A stretch of 64,000 nucleotides of DNA from Bin87 sp965197635 (GTDB taxonomy: Bacteria > Chloroflexota > Dehalococcoidia > Lucifugimonadales > UBA3495). The translations under genes and the position numbers were made by a program. The notes beneath the pieces were generated by a model. The model saw only the letters and a program-made list of their open reading frames with translations. It did no database searches and was not told where the DNA came from. Positions 1 to 9,059 of the stretch are shown in pieces. Position 1 is the first letter of the stretch. Each line of letters begins with the position of its first letter. Where the stretch lies: positions 124,001 through 188,000 of the forward strand of contig OZ240218.1 in the NCBI GenBank assembly GCA_965197635.1, in the 5' to 3' direction.

Positions 1-1272
1 GATCTCCGCGGGGGCAGCGTTGGGATCGTTGGCCGCCTGGGCCACCGCTTCGGCCAGGGCCATCCCGCCGTTGCCGCCGTCGGTGAAACCGGAGTACTCG
101 GCGGTGGCGTAGGCGCCGGCGTCTTTGGCAATACGAGCGGCCACTTGCAATTCCTCGGCGCTATCGCCTTCGAAGCGGTTAAGGGCCACCACCACCGGCA
201 GGCCAAAGCTGCGCACGATGTTGATGTGGTGCACCATGTTGACCGCGCCGGCTTCCATAGCCGCCAGGTTGGGCTGGCCCAGCTCACGGCGCAGCGCGCC
301 TCCGTGCCAACGCATCGCCCGCACCGACGCCACCAGCACCGCCGCGCTGACGGGAAGGCCGCTCTGCCGCGTCTTGATATGCATGAATTTCTCGAAACCG
401 AGATCGGAGGCAAATCCGGCTTCGGTAATTATGATGTCGGCGTAGCCCATCGCCAGCCGGTCGGCGATTATGGAACTGCAACCATGGGCGATATTGCCGA
501 ATGGCCCGGCGTGAACGATGGCCGGCTGGCCTTCTACGGTCTGCACCAGGTTGGGCATGACCGTATGGCGCATCACCGCCATCAACGGGCCGGCCAGGCC
601 CAGGTCGTCCACCGAGACCGGCGCGCCGCTCCGGTTGGTTCCGACCACCATCCGGGACAACCGCTCGCGCAGGTCGCCCGGGTCGGACGCCAACGCCAGA
701 ATGGCCATGATCTCCGAGGCGGTGATGAAGTCGAAACGGGTCTCGCGCAGCGGGCTGTTGGCGTTGCCGCCCAAGCCGGTGGTGATCTGTCGCAACGCCC
801 GGTCGGAGGCGTCGGTGACGCGGGACCACGTGACGCCTTCGGGCGCCATGTCGCAGGCGTTGTTGCGATAAACGGCGTTCTCCACCAGGGCAGCCAGCAG
901 GTTGTGGGTGGAACCCACGGCGTGGGCGTCGCCGGTGAAGTGGATGTTGATCTCATCCTCGGGCACGATGCGGGCCTTGCCGCCGCCGGTTCCGCCGCCC
1001 TTGATGCCGAAAATGGGACCCAGGGCCGGCTCGCGGAGGTTCACCACCGGGCGGTGGCCCAGCTTGCCCAGTCCGTCAGTCAAACCGATGGAAGTGGTCG
1101 TCTTGCCTTCTCCGGCTGGGGTGGGGGTGATCCCCGTTACCACCACGAGTTTGCCTTGACGCTCGTTTGATTTGATGGCGTTCAGGTCTATCTTGGCCTT
1201 GTAACGTCCAAAGGGAATGAGGTGTTCCTGGTCTATGCCAAGACGTTCTGCTACTAGGTTAATCGGGTCCAT
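1..1272 (-). CDS. fhs: Formate--tetrahydrofolate ligase, C-terminus beyond window
   Basis: Cytosolic one-carbon enzyme that makes 10-formyl-THF from formate, THF and ATP. The gene reads leftward and runs off the window start, so only about the first 424 of roughly 555 residues are visible. The translation begins MDPINLVAERLGI and has the family P-loop TPAGEGKTT near residue 52, followed by NLREPALGPIFGIKGGG, INIHFTGD and DITASEI-like segments typical of FTHFS. The ATG at 1272 agrees with the family N-terminus. No internal stop is seen. It is the first visible gene of the minus-strand block; what lies downstream is outside the window. Identification is by strong recalled family similarity. Confidence 0.95.
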   Translation of the reverse strand, partial: MDPINLVAERLGIDQEHLIPFGRYKAKIDLNAIKSNERQGKLVVVTGITPTPAGEGKTTTSIGLTDGLGKLGHRPVVNLREPALGPIFGIKGGGTGGGKARIVPEDEINIHFTGDAHAVGSTHNLLAALVENAVYRNNACDMAPEGVTWSRVTDASDRALRQITTGLGGNANSPLRETRFDFITASEIMAILALASDPGDLRERLSRMVVGTNRSGAPVSVDDLGLAGPLMAVMRHTVMPNLVQTVEGQPAIVHAGPFGNIAHGCSSIIADRLAMGYADIIITEAGFASDLGFEKFMHIKTRQSGLPVSAAVLVASVRAMRWHGGALRRELGQPNLAAMEAGAVNMVHHINIVRSFGLPVVVALNRFEGDSAEELQVAARIAKDAGAYATAEYSGFTDGGNGGMALAEAVAQAANDPNAAPAEI

Positions 1273-1330
1273 TCTGCCCCCAATAGTGCAAGTTGAAGGT
1301 AACTATTGCGCCCGCGCCGTTGCACAGTCG

Positions 1331-1708
1331 CTAACGGGCAGGCAACTCGGTAATCGTAACCGCGCCTCCGAGTTCGGCGTCGATGCTCAAGTTGGAACCG
1401 GCCAGCAGCCTCATTCCAACCAGTGGGTCGACGTCCACACTGATGACTTCGACGCTCCTGATCCGACCGTGCCAGTTTAAACGTCCAACATAAGTTGTGC
1501 CGTCGTAAACCGTTCCATCGGCCATAGCAAGCGAGAGCTGTCGATAGGTTGGCAGGTTGAGCTGGTCAATAATGTCTGGCGGCAAGGTCATCTCCTCGGT
1601 GAAACCTGTATCGATGTCAAAATCGATTTCAACGTCCGTACCGTCTGTTGACAGAACTGCCAGCGCCAGGCTTGGTTCCAGAAGGCCGCGAACGATGCCA
1701 TGGTGCAT
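1331..1708 (-). CDS. Retropepsin-like (clan AA) aspartic protease
   Basis: A 125-residue protein with one aspartic-protease half: the motif DTGFTEEM (Asp-Thr-Gly) near residue 33 is the catalytic D-T/S-G of clan AA single-domain proteases, followed by the flap region and a hydrophobic VGMRLLAGSNL segment like the family's GxxLLxG(T/S)xxL. Such proteins act as homodimers. Its start overlaps the stop of the upstream 93-residue gene as TAATG, so the two are translationally coupled. Substrate unknown. A second protein of the same family lies at 61181-61558 without this partner. Confidence 0.75.
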   Translation of the reverse strand: MHHGIVRGLLEPSLALAVLSTDGTDVEIDFDIDTGFTEEMTLPPDIIDQLNLPTYRQLSLAMADGTVYDGTTYVGRLNWHGRIRSVEVISVDVDPLVGMRLLAGSNLSIDAELGGAVTITELPAR

Positions 1709-1989
1709 TACTGCGCATCCTCCAAATAGCGAATGTTGCGTGGGCTGCGCAAGCGTCCGACGTAAGTTTCATGGTTGCGAATACCGTGTATGACGGCATC
1801 GGGACGACGTTCACGCAAGATAAGCCCGGTTTTGGTGGAATCCTCGCCGACTTCGTAGTCGCCGGAGAGCACGTCAACCATCACGTACTTGTCCGCGTCA
1901 GCCTCTGAAATCAGGCTACGGATTTGAGCGTTGTAGATTTCCTCGCCACGCTTTTTCTGTTCCTCGTAGGACATACCAAATACGTTCAC
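1708..1989 (-). CDS. Small conserved protein coupled to aspartic protease
   Basis: A 93-residue charged protein beginning MNVFGMSYEEQKKRGEEI. No catalytic motif was recognised. It overlaps the protease start by one base (TAATG), so both are made from one transcript. The size, acidic/basic mix and coupling resemble small two-gene modules (antitoxin or chaperone followed by effector), but that role is inference. An AGGTGCGACGTGAACG stretch precedes the ATG and offers a weak ribosome binding site. Confidence 0.6.
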   Translation of the reverse strand: MNVFGMSYEEQKKRGEEIYNAQIRSLISEADADKYVMVDVLSGDYEVGEDSTKTGLILRERRPDAVIHGIRNHETYVGRLRSPRNIRYLEDAQ

Positions 1990-2072
1990 GTCGCACCTCC
2001 ATAACTGGTTCAGATCGCCAGGCGCGAGTTAATCATACCGTAGCCTGTCACATTTGGCAGTCGATGCCATCG

Positions 2073-4511
2073 TCAATCCAGCCGCAACGGATCAATTTCC
2101 ACCCGGCAGTTGCGGGGGATGTTCTCGCCCTCCAGGAACTGCCAGAGGCGATGCCCGCGCAGCAACAGCCGCCAGCGATAGCGGCCGCGTATCCGCTCGG
2201 GCATACCGGGTGTTGGACCAATGATTTCCACGTCGGTGCGTCCCTGGCTGACTGCGCGACTCCGCCAACGCTCCGCCAGATCGCCCAGGGTCTGCTGCAC
2301 GGCCCGGACGCTGAGATCGGCGCAGAGCACTTGGGCCAGACGACTGAACGGCGGGTTGCCCTGGTGCTGACGGGCGTTGACCTCAATACGGTAGAAACCG
2401 GCATAGTCCTGGGCCGCTGCCGCCGCGATGGCGTAGTGGTCGGGCTGGTAGGTCTGGATGATGGCCCGTCCCGGCTGGCTGCCGCGTCCGGCACGCCCGG
2501 CCACCTGGCACAGCAGCGCGAAAGCCCGCTCGCCGGCGCGGAAGTCGGGCAGGTTCAGCCCCAGGTCGGCCAGCAGCACGGCGGACAGGGTCACGTTGGG
2601 GAGGTCGAGGCCGCGCGCCACCATCTGGGTACCCACCAAGATCTGCGCCTCTCCGTTCGCCAGCCGGAGCATGGCCGCTTCCAGTTGCGCCGGGTTGCGG
2701 ACCACGTCGGAATCCCAGCGTTCGATCTTCACGCTTGGATGCCGACGTTGCAGCTCCAATTCCACGGCTTCGGTGCCGGCTCCCATCTCACGGATGCGCC
2801 CGCCGCGGCACTGGGGACAGGCCCGCGGCAAACGACGCTGGTGGTTGCAGTAATGGCAGAGCAGCCGTCGCGTATCGGCATGGTAGGCATAGGCGACCGA
2901 GCAACGGCTGCAAGTTATGACGTAACCGCATTCGCGGCACTGCATGAATGCCGCGCTGCCCCTGCGGTTAAGAAACAGGATGGCCTGCTGCCCGGCGGCG
3001 ACAGTGGAGTCCAGTGCAGCGGTCAAAGCGCGACTGAACACGCTGCGGTTGCCCTCCCGCAGTTCGCGGCGCATATCGACTACGGTGGTGTCGGCCAGCG
3101 GTAGCGGCCGGCCGGCCGCGTCGGGGATACGGTCGGGCAGGTGCAACAGGCGATGACGGCCGCGCTCGGCATCGTAGTAGGTGCCCACGTCCGGCGTCGC
3201 TGATCCCATCACCACGACGGCGCCGCAGCGTCGGGCCAGCGCCAGGGCCGCGTCGCGGGCGTGGTAATGGGGTTGATATTCGGCCTGCTTGTAGGATGGT
3301 TCGTGTTCTTCGTCCACGATGATGACGCCGGGATTGGATAGCGGAGCGAACAGCGCGCTGCGCGGCCCCACCACCACATCCGCCAGGCCGTCCCGAATGT
3401 TCCACCATTGGTCGAACCTCTGCCGCTCGGTGAGGCGATGATGCAGCACGGCGACGCGCCCGGGGAAACGGTCTTCTACTGCGCCGACAGTCTGCGGCGT
3501 CAACGCGATTTCCGGCACCAAATAGATGGCCGGCCGGCCTTGGGCAATGGAGTGAGCGATGACTTGCAGGTACACCTCGGTCTTGCCACTGCCGGTTACG
3601 CCGTGGAGCAGGAAACTGCGCGGCATGGCGCTCGGGTCGTCCAGCGTGGCGGTGATGCGGGCCACGGCGTCGGCCTGGGCCGCCGTCAGCGCGGCGGGCG
3701 GAGGGTTTGTCGGCGGTACGCCAGTCGGAACCGTTGGCTCGATGCGGCGCCACTCTTCCGCGATGAGGCCGCGCTTAAGCAAAGCATCAGCGGTTTCGCT
3801 CGCTCCGGTAGCCGAGTAGGCCGTGGGCGATTCCCTCACCGCCGCCAACAACTCAGCCTGCCGCTGACCTCTGATCGGGCTTTCGCTCACTTCGTCACCC
3901 TCGGTCGCCGCGTAATGACCCGGTACCAACGTGCGTTGGTAGCGATGCGTGCGGGGCCGGGGCAGGCTTACTTCTTTGCGCACCATGCCTCGGTCCACCA
4001 GGCGTTGCAGTTCCCGACGGGCGAGGTTGGCGCGATTGGCGTCGATTTGTTTCAGGAACGCCGCTTCTTCGCACGGTTTACCCGATACCAGCAACTGTTG
4101 CCAAGCATGACGGGTGGATTCGCGCATGGCAGCCAAATCAGTGTCGTCGTTGGCTCCGGATACCGCAGTGAGGCGGGAACGTTGTTGGGCGTGAAAACCG
4201 GGCGGGAGCATGGGCGCCACCGCCTCGAATGGCGAACAGATATAGGTCTGCCCCAGCCAGTCGGCCACTTCCAGACCCAATGAACTGATCAGGGGTGAAG
4301 GCTCCACCGGGTGGAGGATGTTGCGCGTCTCCTCTTCCGAAACCGCCGAGGCGTCGGCCAACCGCAACACGACGCCCTGCACGATGTTGCGGCCAAATTG
4401 CACCCATACCAGTTGCCCCGGCTCAACCGCCAGATGCCGAGGGATGCGATACGAAAAGGACTTACCCGGGGGTATCCAGTCGGCATCGATGGCTACGTCG
4501 GCATAATTCAC
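2073..4511 (-). CDS. priA: Primosomal protein N' (replication restart helicase)
   Basis: An 812-residue superfamily 2 DNA helicase that restarts stalled replication forks. The N-terminal 3'-DNA-binding domain has the family segment SYRIPRHL..PGQLVWVQFG. The helicase core has Walker A GVTGSGKTEVY (about residue 305) and the DEEH box followed by SYKQ. Four CxxC pairs (CRECG, CSRC, CHYC, CPQC, about residues 530-575) form the zinc-binding insertion, and motif VI-type QVAGRAGRG follows. Length is normal for PriA. It lies downstream of rplS on the same strand, separated by the rplS terminator. Confidence 0.95.
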   Translation of the reverse strand: MNYADVAIDADWIPPGKSFSYRIPRHLAVEPGQLVWVQFGRNIVQGVVLRLADASAVSEEETRNILHPVEPSPLISSLGLEVADWLGQTYICSPFEAVAPMLPPGFHAQQRSRLTAVSGANDDTDLAAMRESTRHAWQQLLVSGKPCEEAAFLKQIDANRANLARRELQRLVDRGMVRKEVSLPRPRTHRYQRTLVPGHYAATEGDEVSESPIRGQRQAELLAAVRESPTAYSATGASETADALLKRGLIAEEWRRIEPTVPTGVPPTNPPPAALTAAQADAVARITATLDDPSAMPRSFLLHGVTGSGKTEVYLQVIAHSIAQGRPAIYLVPEIALTPQTVGAVEDRFPGRVAVLHHRLTERQRFDQWWNIRDGLADVVVGPRSALFAPLSNPGVIIVDEEHEPSYKQAEYQPHYHARDAALALARRCGAVVVMGSATPDVGTYYDAERGRHRLLHLPDRIPDAAGRPLPLADTTVVDMRRELREGNRSVFSRALTAALDSTVAAGQQAILFLNRRGSAAFMQCRECGYVITCSRCSVAYAYHADTRRLLCHYCNHQRRLPRACPQCRGGRIREMGAGTEAVELELQRRHPSVKIERWDSDVVRNPAQLEAAMLRLANGEAQILVGTQMVARGLDLPNVTLSAVLLADLGLNLPDFRAGERAFALLCQVAGRAGRGSQPGRAIIQTYQPDHYAIAAAAAQDYAGFYRIEVNARQHQGNPPFSRLAQVLCADLSVRAVQQTLGDLAERWRSRAVSQGRTDVEIIGPTPGMPERIRGRYRWRLLLRGHRLWQFLEGENIPRNCRVEIDPLRLD

Positions 4512-4600
4512 GGCGCACCCTCAAACCCGAATTTGTCATTCCGGCGTTAGAACGCTTCACTTGTTTGGTGTGAGGCCAGAATACTAGCGTGCGCAAACGC

Positions 4601-4639
4601 AAAACCGCCGCTTCCGTGCCAGAGGCGACGGGCGGCGGC
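4601..4639 (-). terminator. Rho-independent terminator of rplS
   Basis: On the minus strand the arms CCGCCGC and GCGGCGG are separated by about 20 bases and followed directly by TTTTGCGTTT, just after the rplS stop codon. It separates rplS from priA. Confidence 0.7.
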
Positions 4640-4659
4640 TGTTGATGCCCAACGGCGGG

Positions 4660-5019
4660 TTATCGATTGGCCCGGTAGGAGGTCCGTTCCTTGATTCGGG
4701 CGGCGCGGCCCTGACGGCCCCGCAGGTAATACAGCTTGGCGCGGCGCACCTTGCCCTGCCGGGTAACCTCCAGCGATTCGATAAGAGGCGAGTGGAGGGG
4801 AAAAACGCGCTCGATACCGATGCCGGCAGTAATGCGGCGCACGGTAAAGTTCGCGGCCGGCCCCTTGCCGTGGGTGCGGCGGATGCAGACTCCCTGGAAA
4901 GCCTGCACGCGCTCGCGCGCGCCCTCCCGGATCCGGAAGTTGACACGGACGGTATCGCCGGGCCCGAATTCGGGGATGCGCTCGTTGACTTCTGGGGATA
5001 CTAGTTCAGATGCTTTCAT
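4660..5019 (-). CDS. rplS: 50S ribosomal protein L19
   Basis: A 119-residue protein of the large ribosomal subunit at the 30S-50S interface. It contains the L19 signatures GDTVRVNFRIREGARERVQAF, FTVRRITAGIGIERVFPLHSP and the basic tail KLYYLRGRQGRAARIKER. The start is taken at the ATG at 5019 (MKASELV...), matching family length; the open frame continues upstream to 5133 but those residues do not look like L19. Unusually it is not beside trmD/rimM here. A terminator hairpin follows. Confidence 0.95.
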   Translation of the reverse strand: MKASELVSPEVNERIPEFGPGDTVRVNFRIREGARERVQAFQGVCIRRTHGKGPAANFTVRRITAGIGIERVFPLHSPLIESLEVTRQGKVRRAKLYYLRGRQGRAARIKERTSYRANR

Positions 5020-5178
5020 GGTCGACGACTTTCGCCTTGTAAGGAGTAAATCAGAATGGAGACCTGCCCGTGGTCCCTCTGGTTGAGATGACGATAGATT
5101 ATAGCATGGTCGGCGTGGAGCGTGCGCACTCAAACGTCAAACCCGCAGGGCAATCGCATTTGAAATTACAACCCCGTC

Positions 5179-5274
5179 ACTCCGGCGAAAGCCGGAGTCC
5201 ATAAGATCACAACATGAACGAATTGGAAACGTAATTAACGAATTCGGTCACTAGATTCCTGCTTTCGCAGGAAT
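5179..5274. repeat. Two REP-like palindromes in intergenic DNA
   Basis: Two short perfect palindromes lie 56 bp apart: ACTCCGGC-GAAA-GCCGGAGT at 5179-5198 and ATTCCTGC-TTTC-GCAGGAAT at 5255-5274. Both have 8-bp arms and a tetraloop of the GAAA/TTTC type. A related form, CCGGC-TTTC-GCCGG, occurs at 49069-49082. They look like dispersed extragenic palindromes; a transcriptional role is possible but not shown. Confidence 0.6.
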
Positions 5275-5282
5275 GACGAGCA

Positions 5283-5624
5283 TTAAACTGCCCATATGCG
5301 ATTGCCCTGGTCAAACCCGGGGAACGACTGCTGAGGCCGATGAATGATCTCCACAGATTCCAGATACACGCACAGGTCATCTTCCACGACTGAGTACCAA
5401 ACCTCAATTCTCAGGGTTTCGGCTGTGATGAAATTGACCCAGCGCAGGTCCACGCGTTCACCGGGGGCGTCGAACATGGCGTAATATCGCGGATCAACCG
5501 AAAGGAACGTAGCCAATGACTCAAGCCGAGCTTCGCCCGCTTCCGCATTTATCAGGCCTTCGGATATGGCTTGTCTCCACGTTTCCTCAAATTGTTGCGT
5601 CCGGTAAACATTATAGCGTCTCAT
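5283..5624 (-). CDS. Putative toxin of Panacea toxin-antitoxin pair
   Basis: A 113-residue protein (MRRYNVYRTQQFEETWRQAI...) encoded immediately downstream of, and overlapping by 14 bp, a Panacea-domain gene. The C-terminal part LRIEVWYSVVEDDLCVYLESV resembles the last strands of RelE/ParE-fold toxins, though no catalytic residues can be assigned. A clear homologue, split by a mobile element, follows the second Panacea gene at 43791, with similar segments at both ends (ETEQFDAEWRRAV; LWYSIIEDDRTVWLESV). The toxin role is inferred from this conserved pairing. Confidence 0.65.
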   Translation of the reverse strand: MRRYNVYRTQQFEETWRQAISEGLINAEAGEARLESLATFLSVDPRYYAMFDAPGERVDLRWVNFITAETLRIEVWYSVVEDDLCVYLESVEIIHRPQQSFPGFDQGNRIWAV

Positions 5625-6213
5625 CTCTCTCGACCATGATACGAGATATGAGCCGCCCTTCCTCTCGTATCCGCTTCGCTATCCGTCGGCCCCTGGCCAA
5701 TGTATCTTCGTCTGGGCGAGCAGGTTGTCTGATACCGGACATCTCGTAAGGCATTGGCGCTCCCTGGTCGGTAATGTGCCAAGCCAAATCTTCGTGGGAA
5801 TAATCCTCGATTGCGGCGGCGGTGAACTCCCGAAACCGTCGAAGTTGCTCATCGAGGAATGCTTTGTCCTGTTCAGTTAGCGCATCAACCGACGCGTTAG
5901 CTCCGGCCAGTGTACGTTTGCGCGTGTGGTCGGTTGAAACGTTTTCGTGGACCACCCGTACAACGCCCAACTCCTCCAATCTGCGTTTGGTCGCTTGCCA
6001 CTCATCCGGATACGGGCCGTGGGGCATTCGAATATAGGTAGTCCCGGTGATGGGCCGTCCCGTGCGCTGGTACGCGGCACAATCGGCGTAATACAGCAAT
6101 TTGACCAGCTTAGTTTCCCCGAAACGGTCATCGTGCAACGACTGCTGGGCCAGATAAGCTACTGCGGCCGCGAGTTTCTCCCACCGCAGCGGAAAACGAG
6201 CTTGATTTTCCAT
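5611..6213 (-). CDS. Panacea (DUF4065/SocA-like) antitoxin
   Basis: About 200 residues. The segment GETKLVKLLYYADCAAYQRTGRPITG followed by PHGPYPDEW is the hallmark of the Panacea/DUF4065 domain, a promiscuous antitoxin domain that pairs with many unrelated toxins. The start is set at the ATG at 6213 (MENQARF...), 8 nt after a strong AGGAGG; the frame is open to 6228. The toxin gene begins inside its 3' end, so the order is antitoxin then toxin. Autoregulation is likely but no operator was recognised. A paralogue lies at 43256-43822. Confidence 0.8.
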   Translation of the reverse strand: MENQARFPLRWEKLAAAVAYLAQQSLHDDRFGETKLVKLLYYADCAAYQRTGRPITGTTYIRMPHGPYPDEWQATKRRLEELGVVRVVHENVSTDHTRKRTLAGANASVDALTEQDKAFLDEQLRRFREFTAAAIEDYSHEDLAWHITDQGAPMPYEMSGIRQPARPDEDTLARGRRIAKRIREEGRLISRIMVERDETL

Positions 6214-6334
6214 CAGCGGCCTCCTCATCTATCCATTGTCAGAACAATTGTACGCTAAAATGTGACGACGTACCAGTGGCAGCGGGCCGTCGTTTCGATG
6301 ACGGCCCGCCCGCTTTCAGATCGGCGTGGCACGC

Positions 6335-7210
6335 TTACTGCCGTGCGTACTTGTCCACTCGTTCCTGCGCGCCCAGGGCCATGTAGATGTTGCCGTGGGC
6401 GTCCACCCAGCTGCCGTGGGCCGATTGGGAGTCCCAGCGGGCCAGCACGTTGCCGTCGGGGTCCATGATGCTCACACGGGGGGACGCCCCGTTTACGCCG
6501 CCTTCGCTGATTACCAGCGCGCCCTCGCTGTCGATCGAGATGTCCAGCGGCCGGCGCATATCCTCCCACATGGTGATGAACTCACCATCGGGCGAATAGA
6601 CCTGCATACGGTTGTTTTCCCGGTCGCAGAGGTACAGGTTGCCGTTGGGATGGGCCACGATGCTGTGGGGCAGGTGGAATTCCCCGGGGCCACCCTTGCC
6701 CGGCTCACCCCAGGACTGCTTCAGCTGACCATCGCGGGAGAAGCGATGCACCCGGGCGTTCCGGTAGCCGTCGGACACGTACAGGTCGCCGTTGGGCGCC
6801 GGCACCAGCTCGGTGGGATAGTTGAACGGGCCGGCTGAGCGAGGGCAAACTTCCCCAGGAATTTCGCAGCCGGTGTCGGAGTGGACGCCACGATCGCCAA
6901 TTACCTGCAATGGCTTGCCGTCCAGCGTGTAGATGACGCACACGGAATCGGTGCGGTCGGTGAGATAAACGATGTCGTCCTGGATGTAGATGCCGTGAGC
7001 CTCGTCAATGGCCCGCAGTCCCCAGGAGCCCAGGTAGTTGCCGCGCGGCCCGAAAATCAGCACGGGTGGGTCCTTGCGTTGGAACACATAGACCTGATCT
7101 TGCGAATCGGTGGCCACCGCCGAAGCGTTGCCCATGGTCATCCCTTCGGGCAACTGCGCCCAGTTTTCTTCCAGGACATACGTGTACTTGCCGGAACCTA
7201 CGGTAGTCAT
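6335..7210 (-). CDS. NHL-repeat six-bladed beta-propeller protein
   Basis: A 291-residue protein built of about six NHL repeats, seen as recurring phrases such as PNGDLYVSDGYRNARVHRF and PNGNLYLCDRENNRMQVY. This layout is that of peptidyl-glycine alpha-amidating-lyase-like or SMP-30-like propellers. There is no signal peptide, so it is predicted to be cytosolic. The ligand or enzymatic activity is not evident. It follows the coiled-coil membrane protein gene at 7289 on the same strand. Confidence 0.8.
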   Translation of the reverse strand: MTTVGSGKYTYVLEENWAQLPEGMTMGNASAVATDSQDQVYVFQRKDPPVLIFGPRGNYLGSWGLRAIDEAHGIYIQDDIVYLTDRTDSVCVIYTLDGKPLQVIGDRGVHSDTGCEIPGEVCPRSAGPFNYPTELVPAPNGDLYVSDGYRNARVHRFSRDGQLKQSWGEPGKGGPGEFHLPHSIVAHPNGNLYLCDRENNRMQVYSPDGEFITMWEDMRRPLDISIDSEGALVISEGGVNGASPRVSIMDPDGNVLARWDSQSAHGSWVDAHGNIYMALGAQERVDKYARQ

Positions 7211-7288
7211 GGTGAAACCTCCTGATGGTTTGGAACACCGGGCTCAAAAGAGGGACTTGCGTTGCAGTGGCAGTGGCAGTGGAGTGGA

Positions 7289-7846
7289 TTAGTTGTCGGC
7301 TGCCACCGGCTCAGCTTCGGGTGGAACGTTGAATACCGGCGGGCTGCCATCCTGATGGGAGTGGTCGATGAAAGCCTGCATGATGCGGTCGGTGTTGCGG
7401 CGCATTTCCTCGCGGAGGGCGTCGGTGTTGCGCTGCATTTCCTCCCGTTGCAGTCGCATCTCCCCCCGCAGGGCTTCGTTGTTGCGCCGCATCTCTTCCC
7501 GCGGCAGCCGCATCTCCTCGCGGAGGGCTTCGGTGTTGCGCTGCATCTGCTCCCGCAGGTTGTCAACCTTGTTATCAAGACGGTCAATCCTGTTGTCAAT
7601 CTTGGTGTCCAGCCGGCCAATCTCGCGGCCCACCGTGGTATCCAGCCGGGCGAGTTCTTCGCTGGTCCGGGTGAGCTCTCCGTTGAATTGCGCCAACTGC
7701 TGTTGGATGCCTTCCAGATTTCCCTGCAAGACGCCCTGATGTTTGGTCAGGGTCAACATTCGGAGGAATATGGCCGTCAGTCCGGTGACCACGGTGGCAA
7801 CCAAAGCCGCGTAGATAGCGAACAGTATGGTTATGATGGGGGACAT
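7289..7846 (-). CDS. Membrane-anchored coiled-coil protein
   Basis: A 185-residue protein with one N-terminal transmembrane helix (about residues 3-28, ITILFAIYAALVATVVTGL) and then a long coiled coil. The second half contains near-identical 11-18 residue units such as REEMRRNNEALRGEM and REEMQRNTDALREEM, with matching DNA repeats. A good GGAGG lies upstream of the ATG. Not recognised as a named family; a scaffold or spacer role is guesswork. Confidence 0.65.
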   Translation of the reverse strand: MSPIITILFAIYAALVATVVTGLTAIFLRMLTLTKHQGVLQGNLEGIQQQLAQFNGELTRTSEELARLDTTVGREIGRLDTKIDNRIDRLDNKVDNLREQMQRNTEALREEMRLPREEMRRNNEALRGEMRLQREEMQRNTDALREEMRRNTDRIMQAFIDHSHQDGSPPVFNVPPEAEPVAADN

Positions 7847-7906
7847 GGTTGGGCCTCCGAGGCATGCACCGGGCTGGTTGGCACATTCTAGCAGACCGGC
7901 CGGCCG

Positions 7907-8782
7907 TTACCCGTCAAAAAAGCCGCCCTGGATGTGCTGGCGGATGGTCTCCGCGACCAGTTCCGGCCTTTGCAGCGGCACGTCGTGGATACTGTCCTCC
8001 AGCCACACGGTGTTGCTTATGGGGAGCAGGGATGCCGCCTTGGCTATCGACTCCTCACGGCGGAAGCGCCGGTCGTGGGCGTCGGGGTTGGACTGGCGAG
8101 CTGGGAGCATCAGCACTGGGCATTTGAGCGTGGGATAGAGCTGCGACGGTTTGTGATCCCACAGGGCGTCGATGATGCGAAGGTGGTTTTCGCGGCGCAG
8201 GTTTGACTGGATCGTGCCGTCTTCCAACACTCGGAAGTTGGCCAGCACCGCCTCTACGATCTCCCGGCGCGGATTAGGGCCAAAGCGTCCGCCGGTCGTC
8301 ACACGTTCCCGCATCATCTCCGGCGTGAACCCGGTGAAGATGGGTGGGGCCATATCCTCCCGAGCCTGTTCCAGCGTCCAGCCGGGGCGGGCTGACGGCT
8401 CGATGGTGCCGCCGTCCACAAATATCAAGCCCGACGCCAGTTCAGGTTTCGCCGCGGCCAACTCCAATGCCACGTCCGCGCCCCAGGAGTGCCCCACGAT
8501 AACCGGGCGTTCCCAGCCCAGGTGGGCGATCAAGGCCGCCGCATCGCCGGACACCGTAGCGAAGTCAAAACCCTCGTCCACCTGCGCCGACTGACCGTGT
8601 CCCCGCTGGTCCAGCGCGACCACGCGGAAATCAGCCGCCAACAAGGGAGCAACCAGATCCCAGATGTGGCAGGTGGACGCCAGGCCGTGGAGCAATAGCA
8701 CCTGTTGGCCGCCACCGCCCCAGTCCCGGTAATGGAAGGGAAGACCACGGAGATCCGTATAGCAGTCATTGAGAGTCGGCAT
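7907..8782 (-). CDS. Alpha/beta hydrolase
   Basis: A 291-residue hydrolase of the alpha/beta fold. It has the oxyanion region LLLHGLAS, the strand-loop ALDQRGHGQS and the nucleophile elbow GHSWGA (Ser about residue 98). The C-terminal LEDSIHDVPLQRPELVAETI likely carries the catalytic His. The chemistry (esterase, epoxide hydrolase or dehalogenase) cannot be told from sequence. Transcribed divergently from the AcoX-like gene. Confidence 0.85.
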   Translation of the reverse strand: MPTLNDCYTDLRGLPFHYRDWGGGGQQVLLLHGLASTCHIWDLVAPLLAADFRVVALDQRGHGQSAQVDEGFDFATVSGDAAALIAHLGWERPVIVGHSWGADVALELAAAKPELASGLIFVDGGTIEPSARPGWTLEQAREDMAPPIFTGFTPEMMRERVTTGGRFGPNPRREIVEAVLANFRVLEDGTIQSNLRRENHLRIIDALWDHKPSQLYPTLKCPVLMLPARQSNPDAHDRRFRREESIAKAASLLPISNTVWLEDSIHDVPLQRPELVAETIRQHIQGGFFDG

Positions 8783-9059
8783 GAGTCAGCAATTCCATAA
8801 TGCAGAATGGCGCTATTGTAGCAACGGCGCGCCCCGGCGACTACTGAAACGAACGCGGCGACTGGCTACGACGACGCAGGGACCCCGCGCGGCGAGGGCC
8901 GACACAACCTTCGATTGGTGCTCAACAGACTCCACGCTCAAGGGTTGGCAACGACGACGAACCACCGCCGCACTCCGGCGAGAACGGCGGCGTTGGGTAT
9001 GGTGTATAGTAGGCCCTCGTTATCCATCGGGTCGGTTTTACGAGAACGCCAGTTTCGTT

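Noticed and set aside
2064..3104. Large open frames antisense to priA and to fhs (145-1170)
   Set aside because: They lack family features and mirror well-conserved genes on the other strand.
8769..9059. N-terminal extension of the AcoX-like protein
   Set aside because: The extra residues are low-complexity Arg/Thr-rich and the family start is MSTVGIIANP at 9060.
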